Assembly (NCBI GenBank): GCA_030434875.1
Contig: JAUISW010000001.1
Coordinates: 441,001-505,000, forward strand
Direction: 5' to 3'
DNA from: Lachnospiraceae bacterium C1.1
GTDB taxonomy: Bacteria; Bacillota; Clostridia; Lachnospirales; Lachnospiraceae
Length of the DNA: 64,000 nt
Positions 17,761-24,641 of the stretch are shown here, piece after piece; the first letter of the stretch is position 1; each line of letters starts with the position of its first letter. The notes under the pieces were generated by a model. That model was not told the DNA's origin. It did no database searches and saw nothing but the letters and a program-made list of their open reading frames with translations. The translations under genes and the position numbers were made by a program.

Positions 17761-18535
17761 AGACATTGCTAACAAGACAAATAAAAATGCTGATAATTCC
17801 CGCAAAATGGAAAACATGGTCACAACAATGCTTGATGACGCAAAGATGGGTAAGGCAGCGGTTGACAGTGTAAACGGCTCAATGAATAATATAAGCGAAT
17901 CCTCACACAATATCAGCAAAGTAGTTAAAAACATTGATGATATCGCATTCCAGACAAATATACTTGCCCTTAATGCAACAGTTGAGGCAGCAAGGGCAGG
18001 AGTACACGGACGCGGATTTGCCGTTGTTGCTGAAGAAGTCAAGAATCTTTCGACACTTTCCTCAAAGGCTGCCCATGAAACAGCTGAACTTGTACAGCAT
18101 GCGATAGATATGGCTGAGGACGGAACAAAACAGGTTGAAACAATGACTGAGGCTATCAGCAAGATTTCAGAGGCTATCGAGACTATAGCAAATGTTGTTT
18201 CCGAGGTTGCTTCTTCATCAGATGAGCAGGCAACGGCAATTGCACAGATAAATCAGGCAATAGGACAGATTTCACAGGTTGTACAGACGGATTCCGCAAC
18301 AAGTGAAGAGTGTGCGGCAGCCGCTGAAACACTTTCTAACCATGCGCAGAATCTCCGTGATGTAATATCAGGCTTCAAGCTTAAAAATGCCGCATCCGGT
18401 TTTGGCGGAAATTCATTCGGATCATCAGGCGGATTCTCATCACCTTCAATGGCTATGGGTATAGGCTCACAGGATAATACAAATTTTGATAACGAGAGCA
18501 TAATTTCTCTTGAAGGAAATCTTGGCAAATATTAA
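17729..18535 (+). CDS. Soluble chemoreceptor-like protein: MCP signalling domain only
   Basis: A 268-residue protein that consists of the cytoplasmic half of a chemoreceptor with no sensor, transmembrane segment or HAMP. The tip that binds CheA/CheW is complete (AFQTNILALNATVEAARAGVHG) and is flanked by matching heptad arms (about 10-210). The C-terminus (about 215-268) is a Gly/Ser-rich linker ending NLGKY; no CheR-binding pentapeptide is seen. The ATG at 17729 overlaps the kinase stop by 32 bp in another frame, with AGGAGG 12 bp upstream, so its translation is probably coupled to the kinase. It may couple the PAS kinase or its ligand to the chemotaxis array. It is intact, not a decayed fragment. 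Confidence 0.85.
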   Translation: MEIPEISASIKDIANKTNKNADNSRKMENMVTTMLDDAKMGKAAVDSVNGSMNNISESSHNISKVVKNIDDIAFQTNILALNATVEAARAGVHGRGFAVVAEEVKNLSTLSSKAAHETAELVQHAIDMAEDGTKQVETMTEAISKISEAIETIANVVSEVASSSDEQATAIAQINQAIGQISQVVQTDSATSEECAAAAETLSNHAQNLRDVISGFKLKNAASGFGGNSFGSSGGFSSPSMAMGIGSQDNTNFDNESIISLEGNLGKY

Positions 18536-18538
18536 GGG

Positions 18539-18671
18539 AACTGTTCAGCAGCGCGAAGCACTTGCTGCTGAGCGACTGCACGGTAACCAAAAGCAGCATG
18601 TGCCGCTCCCCGGACTTTTCATGCCGATAGGCCTCGGGGGCGGCGTAACTGTTCAGGGTACCTGAACAGTT
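18539..18671. repeat. 133-bp fold-back element ahead of and including the terminator
   Basis: The element is bounded by AACTGTTCAG (18539-18548) and its inverted copy CTGAACAGTT (18662-18671); the same 10-mer recurs directly at 18647-18656. Inside are CAGCAGC/GCTGCTG (18546-18570) and CCCCG/CGGGG (around 18608-18640). The 3' arm can pair with either copy of the 10-mer, giving a short terminator stem or a closed 133-nt structure. It is more GC-rich than the flanks and resembles small repeated elements of Firmicute genomes; copy number elsewhere is unknown. Confidence 0.55.
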
Positions 18672-18680
18672 ATTTTTTTC
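18647..18680 (+). terminator. Intrinsic terminator after the Hpt-kinase-receptor operon
   Basis: The perfect 11-bp stem AACTGTTCAGG/CCTGAACAGTT with a 3-nt GTA loop is followed by ATTTTTTT. Confidence 0.92.
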
Positions 18681-18749
18681 TTTTCTTTTTCTCTTATTTG
18701 CATTACAATAAACTGTAAATGCTGTTTTTTGAAAGGATTTTTTTAACGA

Positions 18750-19613
18750 ATGTGGATTGCAGATAAGTGGAAAGATTATGAGGTTATTGATACATCTGAC
18801 GGTGAAAAGCTGGAAAGATGGGGAAAATATACACTTATAAGACCTGATCCCCAGGTAATATGGAATACTGAAAAAAAGGCTCAGGGCTGGAGCAAATGCT
18901 CGGCACATTATCACAGAAGCTCAAAGGGCGGAGGAAACTGGGAATTTTTTGATCTTCCGGAAGAATGGACGATAGGATACAGCAGGCTTAAATTCAACTT
19001 AAAACCTTTTTCGTTTAAGCATACGGGACTTTTTCCTGAACAGGCGGTAAACTGGGAATGGATGAAGGAAAAGATCAGAAATTCCGGAAGGAAGATAAGG
19101 GTTCTGAATTTATTTGCATATACGGGAGGGGCAACCTTATCCTGCGCGGAAGCAGGAGCACATGTAACACATGTGGATGCCTCAAAGGGCATGGTAGGAT
19201 GGGCAAAAGAAAATGCTGCCCTTTCAGGACTTGACAGCTCCTCTTTCAGATGGCTCGTAGATGATTGTGGTAAATTTGTCGAGAGGGAAATACGCCGCGG
19301 AAATAAATATGATGCGATAATCATGGATCCGCCTTCATATGGTAGGGGACCAAAGGGAGAAATATGGAAGATAGAGGAGTCTATTTATCCTTTCCTTGAG
19401 CTTACATCTAAAATATTATCGGATCATCCGCTTTTTGTTCTTTTGAATTCATATACAACAGGACTTCAGCCGGCAGTTCTTACATATATGCTGTCAACAG
19501 TTTTTTCAAAAAAATTTGGTGGTCATGTGGAATCAGACGAAATAGGACTCAGGGTAAGAGAGTCAGGGCTGAATCTCCCATGTGGTGCAAGCGGAAGATG
19601 GCTTAATGATTAA
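18750..19613 (+). CDS. Class I SAM-dependent methyltransferase, RlmI/RlmK (COG1092) type
   Basis: A 287-residue predicted rRNA methyltransferase. The N-terminal part (about 1-95) is a beta-rich region with WERWGKY-type strands and FKHTGLFPEQ, which precedes the catalytic domain in this family. The Rossmann core has motif I VLNLFAYTGGATLSCAEAGA, then HVDASKGMV (acidic ribose binder) and the catalytic DPPSYGRGPKG motif IV. It lacks the PUA domain of full-length RlmI, which matches the shorter single-domain members. The promoter is not obvious; the AAAGGA RBS lies about 12 bp upstream. The target base is probably a 23S rRNA cytosine or guanine but cannot be specified from sequence. Confidence 0.88.
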   Translation: MWIADKWKDYEVIDTSDGEKLERWGKYTLIRPDPQVIWNTEKKAQGWSKCSAHYHRSSKGGGNWEFFDLPEEWTIGYSRLKFNLKPFSFKHTGLFPEQAVNWEWMKEKIRNSGRKIRVLNLFAYTGGATLSCAEAGAHVTHVDASKGMVGWAKENAALSGLDSSSFRWLVDDCGKFVEREIRRGNKYDAIIMDPPSYGRGPKGEIWKIEESIYPFLELTSKILSDHPLFVLLNSYTTGLQPAVLTYMLSTVFSKKFGGHVESDEIGLRVRESGLNLPCGASGRWLND

Positions 19614-19660
19614 CTAAGCCCGATAAATGCGTCTTTCTGTAATTTAGGAAGGTAAAAAGA

Positions 19661-19689
19661 TTTACTTTTTTCATAGTATACAGTATTAT
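19661..19689 (+). promoter_or_regulatory. Promoter for the DUF2971 gene
   Basis: TTTACT (19661-19666) and TATTAT (19684-19689) are 17 bp apart. A leader hairpin (TTTTCTGC..GCAGAAAA, about 19702-19735) lies between the predicted start and the gene. Confidence 0.4.
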
Positions 19690-19775
19690 ATTAATGGAAG
19701 GTTTTTCTGCTGAGCTGATCTTTTAGGCAGAAAATTAAGGAAGAGGATATTTTTATATAGGGGACAGAGGGATAA

Positions 19776-20417
19776 ATGGAACTTTGGGAATATGAGCTTC
19801 GAAATGATATTTTTGAAGCTTACCTTACTAATAATCAGCAGCTTGCAAATTCATTGACGGCAGAGCTCGTTTCCAGAAAGGGAGTGGGATTCTTTTACCG
19901 CTACCGTTCACTTGATATGGCAGAAATCTCTGCCATACGTTTTGATCAGATATATCTTTGCAGGGCAATTCGATTTGCTAAGAGCGGAGAGGGAGACTGG
20001 GCGCTTTTCAAAAGTTATGTGGCATGTTTTACAGACAGACGTTTTTCATTAAGTATGTGGAGCGATTATGCCAATGAGGCAAGGGGCATCTGCCTCGAAT
20101 ATTCTGCAGATGATATTGCGAGATTTGCTACAGATAACGGACTGCTTTTTTCACCGGTACGATATTCCGATATCCCGCCTGTAAATACTTCGAGTCAGTA
20201 TCAGAATGTAATGTCTATGATGTCAAAACCGAGGATCGAATCGGATGAATATGAATGGCGTTTGTGGAAAGTAGATCTTCGTTCTAATGATATTGGAAAG
20301 CTTATGTCATCGATCAAACCGAGAAAAATCTATGTCGGAAGAAATATGGACAGAGATTCAGGTCTCTATGATGAATTGGAAGAAGTAGCTGAAGAAAAAG
20401 AAATAGAACTTATATAA
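19776..20417 (+). CDS. DUF2971-family protein
   Basis: A 213-residue soluble protein. The DUF2971 signature is visible: FYRYRSLD near the start, IYLCRAIRF, then VACFTDRRFSLSMWSDYAN with GICLEYSADD (the family's C-F-S..MW-x-Y-A..G-x-C-x-E-F pattern), and a C-terminal IKPRKIYVGRNMD. The family is widespread in bacteria and mobile islands; some members lie next to defence or toxin genes, but the biochemical role is not established. Here it stands alone between a methyltransferase and small unknown genes, with its own promoter and terminator. Confidence 0.78.
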   Translation: MELWEYELRNDIFEAYLTNNQQLANSLTAELVSRKGVGFFYRYRSLDMAEISAIRFDQIYLCRAIRFAKSGEGDWALFKSYVACFTDRRFSLSMWSDYANEARGICLEYSADDIARFATDNGLLFSPVRYSDIPPVNTSSQYQNVMSMMSKPRIESDEYEWRLWKVDLRSNDIGKLMSSIKPRKIYVGRNMDRDSGLYDELEEVAEEKEIELI

Positions 20418-20456
20418 AAAACCACGGCATAGTGACATGCCGTGGCTTTACTTTTT
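20415..20456. terminator. Bidirectional intrinsic terminator
   Basis: The perfect 9-bp stem CCACGGCAT/ATGCCGTGG with a 6-nt loop has A6 on the left and a T-rich tract on the right. It separates the DUF2971 gene from the convergent minus-strand gene. Confidence 0.85.
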
Positions 20457-20467
20457 GCCGCCAAGGA

Positions 20468-20743
20468 TCAGAAAATAAGATCATCTTCCTCTATGACTGA
20501 CATTTCCAGATAATCGAATTCAATTTCTTCTACAAAGGAATCCTGATTGAATCTGGTTCTGGAATTTCGTTTAAAATCACTTATGTTTCTATCCAGCCAG
20601 ATCGGTACTGCGAGATCAAGTTCACGAGCAGCTTTATCAAGAGAGTTAAATACCTTATGTGTTCTTGTATCATCCTCAACAGCCTCTATTATGCAGTCGC
20701 GCAGCATTTTCCCTTTTTTATATTCCTTAAACCATATTTTCAT
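20468..20743 (-). CDS. Small protein of unknown function (91 aa)
   Basis: Starts MKIWFKEYKKGKMLRDC and ends in an acidic stretch (SVIEEDDLIF). It contains a central VFNSLDKAARELDLAVPIWLD segment with an isolated hydrophobic patch; no export signal and no motif that I recognise. It lies 17 bp downstream of another small gene on the same strand with no terminator between, so both are probably one transcript. Confidence 0.65.
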   Translation of the reverse strand: MKIWFKEYKKGKMLRDCIIEAVEDDTRTHKVFNSLDKAARELDLAVPIWLDRNISDFKRNSRTRFNQDSFVEEIEFDYLEMSVIEEDDLIF

Positions 20744-20760
20744 TGATGAATGCCTTCTCC

Positions 20761-21027
20761 TTATGAGAATATATGAACAAAAGAGCTAATGGCTCTTGCT
20801 TTAGCCATTATATCGGTTTTGTTTTCAAGTATATATGATGAGATCTTGTTAAGTTCCTCCTGACTAAAGACATCGGAGGATGTTACTTTTCCGGAGGGTA
20901 CAATGGCTTCGGCGTAGGCGCTGTCTGATCTGCGCTCAAAACGTACGCGGACAAATTTTTCGCCTTTGTCGTTGTGAAGAATTCCGGAATAAGTCATATT
21001 GATCTCTTTTATATCTTTATTGTCCAT
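20761..21027 (-). CDS. Small protein of unknown function (88 aa)
   Basis: A soluble protein beginning MDNKDIKEINMTYSGIL, with a predicted beta sheet (KFVRVRFERRSDSAYAEAIV) and a C-terminal helix (QEELNKISSYILENK). No family is recognised. It is the first gene of a two-gene minus-strand unit behind a good sigma-28-like promoter, which suggests expression with the motility regulon; that is inference from a promoter match only. Confidence 0.65.
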   Translation of the reverse strand: MDNKDIKEINMTYSGILHNDKGEKFVRVRFERRSDSAYAEAIVPSGKVTSSDVFSQEELNKISSYILENKTDIMAKARAISSFVHIFS

Positions 21028-21070
21028 ATTTATTCCTGCCTTGTTCTATTTGCGATTTATTTTAACATAT

Positions 21071-21097
21071 ATATCGGCTTAAGTCACCATGAGCTTA
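21071..21097 (-). promoter_or_regulatory. Candidate sigma-28 (SigD/FliA-type) promoter
   Basis: On the minus strand TAAG (21097-21094), a 15-bp spacer and GCCGATAT (21078-21071) match the flagellar-sigma consensus TAAA-N15-GCCGATAT at 11 of 12 positions. The start would be near 21064, 37 nt upstream of the 88-residue gene. Confidence 0.5.
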
Positions 21098-21105
21098 ACA
21101 GAATC

Positions 21106-21133
21106 TTGACAGAAATATTACAAAATGTATAAT
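21106..21133 (+). promoter_or_regulatory. Promoter of tRNA-Leu
   Basis: TTGACA (21106-21111) and TATAAT (21128-21133), both perfect, have a 16-bp spacer. The start would be near 21140, 20 nt before the mature tRNA. Confidence 0.8.
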
Positions 21134-21159
21134 TAATAGGGTTATATTTTTAATTATGA

Positions 21160-21242
21160 GCGCTGGTGTCGGAATTGGCAGACGAGCAGGATTTAGGTTC
21201 CTGTGTCTTAATGGCGTGTGGGTTCAAGTCCCATCCGGCGCA
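21160..21242 (+). tRNA. tRNA-Leu (anticodon UAG)
   Basis: The acceptor arms GCGCTGG and CCGGCGC pair over 7 bp with one G-T pair; the GTTCAAGTC-type T arm is present. The anticodon stem CAGGA/TCCTG carries the loop TTTAGGT, so the anticodon is TAG (reads CUA). The long variable arm is typical of leucine tRNA. CCA is not encoded. No terminator is seen in the 50 bp before rfbF, so the tRNA may be co-transcribed with the glycan operon. Confidence 0.95.
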
Positions 21243-21292
21243 CTAAATGAAGATTTTGAGAAAAAACCAATATTTATTTAGGAGATTATTTA

Positions 21293-22066
21293 ATGAAGGT
21301 AGTAATTCTGGCGGGTGGACTTGGAACAAGGATTTCGGAAGAAAGTCATTTAAGACCTAAGCCGATGATAGAGATCGGAGGGCATCCGATTCTTTGGCAT
21401 ATCATGAAGGAATATTCCCATTTTGGTTATAATGAGTTTATCATCTGTCTTGGATATAAGCAGCATATGGTAAAGGAATTTTTTGCAGATTATTATCTTT
21501 ATGCTTCTGATGTAACATTTGATCTTACAACAAATAATATGGAAGTTCATAATAATTCTTCTGAACCATGGAAAGTTACTCTCGTAGATACGGGTCTTCA
21601 TACGATGACAGGCGGCCGTGTCAAGAGGGTAAAGGATTATATAGGTGATGAAACCTTTATGCTTACATATGGTGATGGTGTTGCTGATGTTGACATTAAT
21701 GCTCTTGTGGATTTCCATAAAAAATCTGGCAAGATCGGTACGCTGACAGCAATTTCCATAGATCAGCGATTTGGTGTACTTGACGTACGTGAAGATAATC
21801 TTGTACATGAATTTGCTGAAAAGCAGGAAAAGGATTCAAGTGTTGTAAATGGTGGCTATATGGTATTTGAACCTGAGATATTTGATTATATTGAGGGAGA
21901 TAAAACTGTCTTTGAGAAAGAGCCATTACAAAGACTTTCAGCAGAGGGACAGCTTTCGGCGTTTCTTCATAATGGATTCTGGAAGTGTATGGATACACAG
22001 CGTGAAAAGGAACAGCTTGAGAAACTTTGGGAAAGTGGACAGGCTCCCTGGAAAGTGTGGGCATAA
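21293..22066 (+). CDS. rfbF: Glucose-1-phosphate cytidylyltransferase
   Basis: A 257-residue cytoplasmic enzyme making CDP-glucose from CTP and glucose-1-phosphate, the entry step to CDP-3,6-dideoxyhexoses. The nucleotidyltransferase signature LAGGLGTRISEES and the PKPMIEIGGHPILWHIM segment are full length; YGDGVADVD holds the metal-binding aspartates. The motif MTGGRVKRVKDYIG and the ending ending GFWKCMDTQREK are specific to RfbF among sugar-nucleotide transferases. The AGGAG RBS is 8 bp from the ATG. It overlaps rfbG by 1 bp (TAATG), and is the first gene of the branched-sugar cassette, 50 bp after tRNA-Leu. Confidence 0.96.
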   Translation: MKVVILAGGLGTRISEESHLRPKPMIEIGGHPILWHIMKEYSHFGYNEFIICLGYKQHMVKEFFADYYLYASDVTFDLTTNNMEVHNNSSEPWKVTLVDTGLHTMTGGRVKRVKDYIGDETFMLTYGDGVADVDINALVDFHKKSGKIGTLTAISIDQRFGVLDVREDNLVHEFAEKQEKDSSVVNGGYMVFEPEIFDYIEGDKTVFEKEPLQRLSAEGQLSAFLHNGFWKCMDTQREKEQLEKLWESGQAPWKVWA

Positions 22067-23151
22067 TGCTTGATTTTGATTTTTATAAGGATAAAAAAGT
22101 CTTAATTACCGGGCATACAGGATTTAAGGGCGCATGGCTTACGGCTATACTTTTATCTGCCGGAGCGAAGGTTACGGGATATTCGCTGGAAGCACCGACA
22201 GATCCTTCACTATTTGAACTTACCGGACTTGGGAGTAAGATCAGGTCAGTCATAGGAGATGTCAGGGATTATGATAAACTGAAGGCTGTTTTCGATGAGG
22301 AAAGACCACAGATAGTTTTTCATCTTGCGGCACAGCCTATTGTAAGGAAGTCGTATGATGAACCCAGGCTTACTTTTGATACGAATGTTATGGGAACGGT
22401 CAATGTTCTTGAATGCGTAAGACTTACGGATTCGGTTAAATCTTTCTTAAATGTCACCACTGATAAGGTTTATCTCAACAGAGATGATGATATAGCTTTT
22501 ACAGAGGATATGATGCTGGACGGATATGATCCGTATTCTAATTCAAAATCATGTTCGGAACTTGTGACTCACAGTTATGTAAAATCTTTCTTTTCCGAAG
22601 CGTCATCGCCTGCTGTTTCAACGGCAAGAGCAGGAAATGTGATAGGGGGAGGAGACTTTGCCGAGGATCGTATAATTCCTGATTGTGTAAGAGCAGCTCT
22701 TTCAGGAAAAGAAATAATCATTAGAAATCCTAAGGCAACAAGACCTTTTCAACATGTTTTAGAGCCTCTTTGGGTATACCTTGAGATAGCTGAGAAGCAG
22801 ATGAAGGACAGAATTTATGCAGGTTATTATAATGTCGGACCGGATATCACAGATACTAAAACAGCCGGCGAGCTTGCACAGATGTTTTGTGATGAATGGG
22901 GGGATTCCCTTCGCTGGGTTGATAAATCTGACGGTGGACCGCATGAGGCTGCTTTCCTAAAGCTTGACTGTTCAAAATTAAAGAAATCTTTTGGCTGGAA
23001 GAGCGTATGGCATATCGACCGTGCAGTTCAGGAAACTGTAAACTGGAGCAGGGCTTATGCTTCAGGGGAAGATGTCATGGCAGAAATGATGAGAGAAATC
23101 GCGGAATACAGAATTGATGCGGAAGATAATGAGTCAAGACTCAAAGGATAA
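22066..23151 (+). CDS. rfbG: CDP-glucose 4,6-dehydratase
   Basis: A 361-residue NAD-dependent short-chain dehydrogenase converting CDP-glucose to CDP-4-keto-6-deoxyglucose. The Rossmann motif TGHTGFKGAWL near the N-terminus, the HLAAQPIVRKSY strand, TTDKVY and the active-site DPYSNSK tyrosine-lysine pair are present. The start is the ATG overlapping the rfbF stop (TAATG); the longer in-frame open region upstream would overlap rfbF by 40 bp without a ribosome-binding site. The order rfbF-rfbG-rfbH is the standard CDP-dideoxyhexose order. Confidence 0.96.
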   Translation: MLDFDFYKDKKVLITGHTGFKGAWLTAILLSAGAKVTGYSLEAPTDPSLFELTGLGSKIRSVIGDVRDYDKLKAVFDEERPQIVFHLAAQPIVRKSYDEPRLTFDTNVMGTVNVLECVRLTDSVKSFLNVTTDKVYLNRDDDIAFTEDMMLDGYDPYSNSKSCSELVTHSYVKSFFSEASSPAVSTARAGNVIGGGDFAEDRIIPDCVRAALSGKEIIIRNPKATRPFQHVLEPLWVYLEIAEKQMKDRIYAGYYNVGPDITDTKTAGELAQMFCDEWGDSLRWVDKSDGGPHEAAFLKLDCSKLKKSFGWKSVWHIDRAVQETVNWSRAYASGEDVMAEMMREIAEYRIDAEDNESRLKG

Positions 23152-23158
23152 AATATTT

Positions 23159-23215
23159 TTGCCATGATCAATGGCAATAAGATTTTGGCACTGGTTATTT
23201 TGAGCAGTGCCAAAA
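23159..23215. other. Two hairpins in the rfbG-rfbH gap
   Basis: TTGCCAT/ATGGCAA (23159-23177, 5-nt loop) is followed by the perfect 11-bp stem TTTTGGCACTG/CAGTGCCAAAA (23183-23215). The second is terminator-like but followed by ATTGT, not a T run. It may set the relative amounts of rfbG and rfbH mRNA by partial termination or RNA processing. Confidence 0.6.
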
Positions 23216-23251
23216 ATTGTTTATAACTATTAAAGAACGGAGTAATATTGT

Positions 23252-24592
23252 ATGTTTGAAAATATGAATGAGGAAGAGGCACGCAGAAAGATACTTGAAG
23301 AGGTCTCTGAGTATGCAAAGAAATATCACTGTCAGAAAAAAGATTATAAGGACGGAGACAGGATACCTTATGCCAGCAGGGTTTATGACGAGAAAGAAAT
23401 GATAAATCTTGTGGATTCTTCTTTAGAATTCTGGCTTACTGCAGGAAGATATACCGAGAAATTTGAAAAGGATTTTGCAAAATATCTTGGAGTAAAATTT
23501 GTATCTGTGGTTAATTCAGGTTCTAGTGCAAATCTTACTGCGTTTATGACACTTACCAGTCCGCTACTTGGAGAGAGAAGAGTAAAACGCGGGGATGAAG
23601 TCATCACCGTTGCGGCAGGATTCCCTACAACAGTAGCACCTGTAATTCAGTATGGCGCAGTTCCGGTATTTGTTGATGTTACAATACCCCAGTACAATAT
23701 TGATGTTACAAAGCTTGAAGAGGCTTATTCGGAAAAGACAAAGGCTGTTATGATCGCCCATACACTGGGAAATCCCTTTGACCTTAAGGCTGTCAAAGCT
23801 TTTTGCGATGCGCATAACCTCTGGCTTGTAGAGGATAATTGTGATGCTCTTGGTTCATTATATACTATAGATGGAAAAGAAAAACTCACAGGAACCATAG
23901 GAGACATAGGTACAAGCAGCTTTTATCCGCCTCATCATATGACGATGGGAGAGGGAGGAGCAGTGTATACCGATAATCCGCTCCTTAATAAAATAATCCG
24001 CTCCTTTAGGGACTGGGGACGTGATTGCGTATGTCCTTCAGGCCATGACAATTTCTGCGGTCATCGTTATGATGGTCAGTATGGTGAGCTTCCTAAGGGA
24101 TATGATCACAAGTATGTCTATTCGCATTTTGGATATAATCTTAAGGCGTCTGACATGCAGGCTGCAGTAGGCTGTGCCCAGCTCGAAAAATTCCCGTCTT
24201 TTGTAAAAAGAAGAAGAGAAAATTTTGAAATGCTTAGGGAAGGCTTGAAGGATCTTGAGGATAAGTTTATACTTCCGGAGGCAGCGGAAAATTCTAAACC
24301 TTCATGGTTTGGCTTCCTTATAACTGTAAAAGAAGGGCTTTCAAGAAATGATATTGTTCGCTATGTTGAGAACGCAGGTGTACAGACAAGAATGCTATTC
24401 TCAGGAAATCTTTTAAAGCACCCTTGTTTTGATGAAATGAGAGCCAGTGGTGAGGGATACAGAGTAGTAGGCGGACTTGATAATACAGACAGGATCATGA
24501 ATGATACATTTTGGATCGGAGTATATCCGGGAATGGATAAAGCAAGGATCGACAGAATGATAAAAGTTCTTCATGAGGCTGTAAACAAATAA
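23252..24592 (+). CDS. rfbH: CDP-4-keto-6-deoxyglucose 3-dehydrase (E1), PMP and [2Fe-2S] dependent
   Basis: A 446-residue DegT/AHBA-fold enzyme that removes the C-3 hydroxyl of CDP-4-keto-6-deoxyglucose. Where aminotransferases of this fold carry the PLP lysine, the sequence has FYPPHHMTMGEGG, so His229 replaces it, the hallmark of E1. The iron-sulfur cysteines are visible at C197, C259, C261 and C269 (C-x61-C-x-C-x7-C; Yersinia E1 has 57 in the first gap). E1 needs a reductase, E3 (RfbI/AscD), which is not in the window. The RBS is weak. The product, a CDP-4-keto-3,6-dideoxyhexose, is the natural acceptor for the ThDP enzyme encoded downstream. Confidence 0.95.
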   Translation: MFENMNEEEARRKILEEVSEYAKKYHCQKKDYKDGDRIPYASRVYDEKEMINLVDSSLEFWLTAGRYTEKFEKDFAKYLGVKFVSVVNSGSSANLTAFMTLTSPLLGERRVKRGDEVITVAAGFPTTVAPVIQYGAVPVFVDVTIPQYNIDVTKLEEAYSEKTKAVMIAHTLGNPFDLKAVKAFCDAHNLWLVEDNCDALGSLYTIDGKEKLTGTIGDIGTSSFYPPHHMTMGEGGAVYTDNPLLNKIIRSFRDWGRDCVCPSGHDNFCGHRYDGQYGELPKGYDHKYVYSHFGYNLKASDMQAAVGCAQLEKFPSFVKRRRENFEMLREGLKDLEDKFILPEAAENSKPSWFGFLITVKEGLSRNDIVRYVENAGVQTRMLFSGNLLKHPCFDEMRASGEGYRVVGGLDNTDRIMNDTFWIGVYPGMDKARIDRMIKVLHEAVNK

Positions 24593-24641
24593 GATATCCG
24601 TGCTTTACTATAAAAATCGCGAATATGGAAAGGAATATAGA

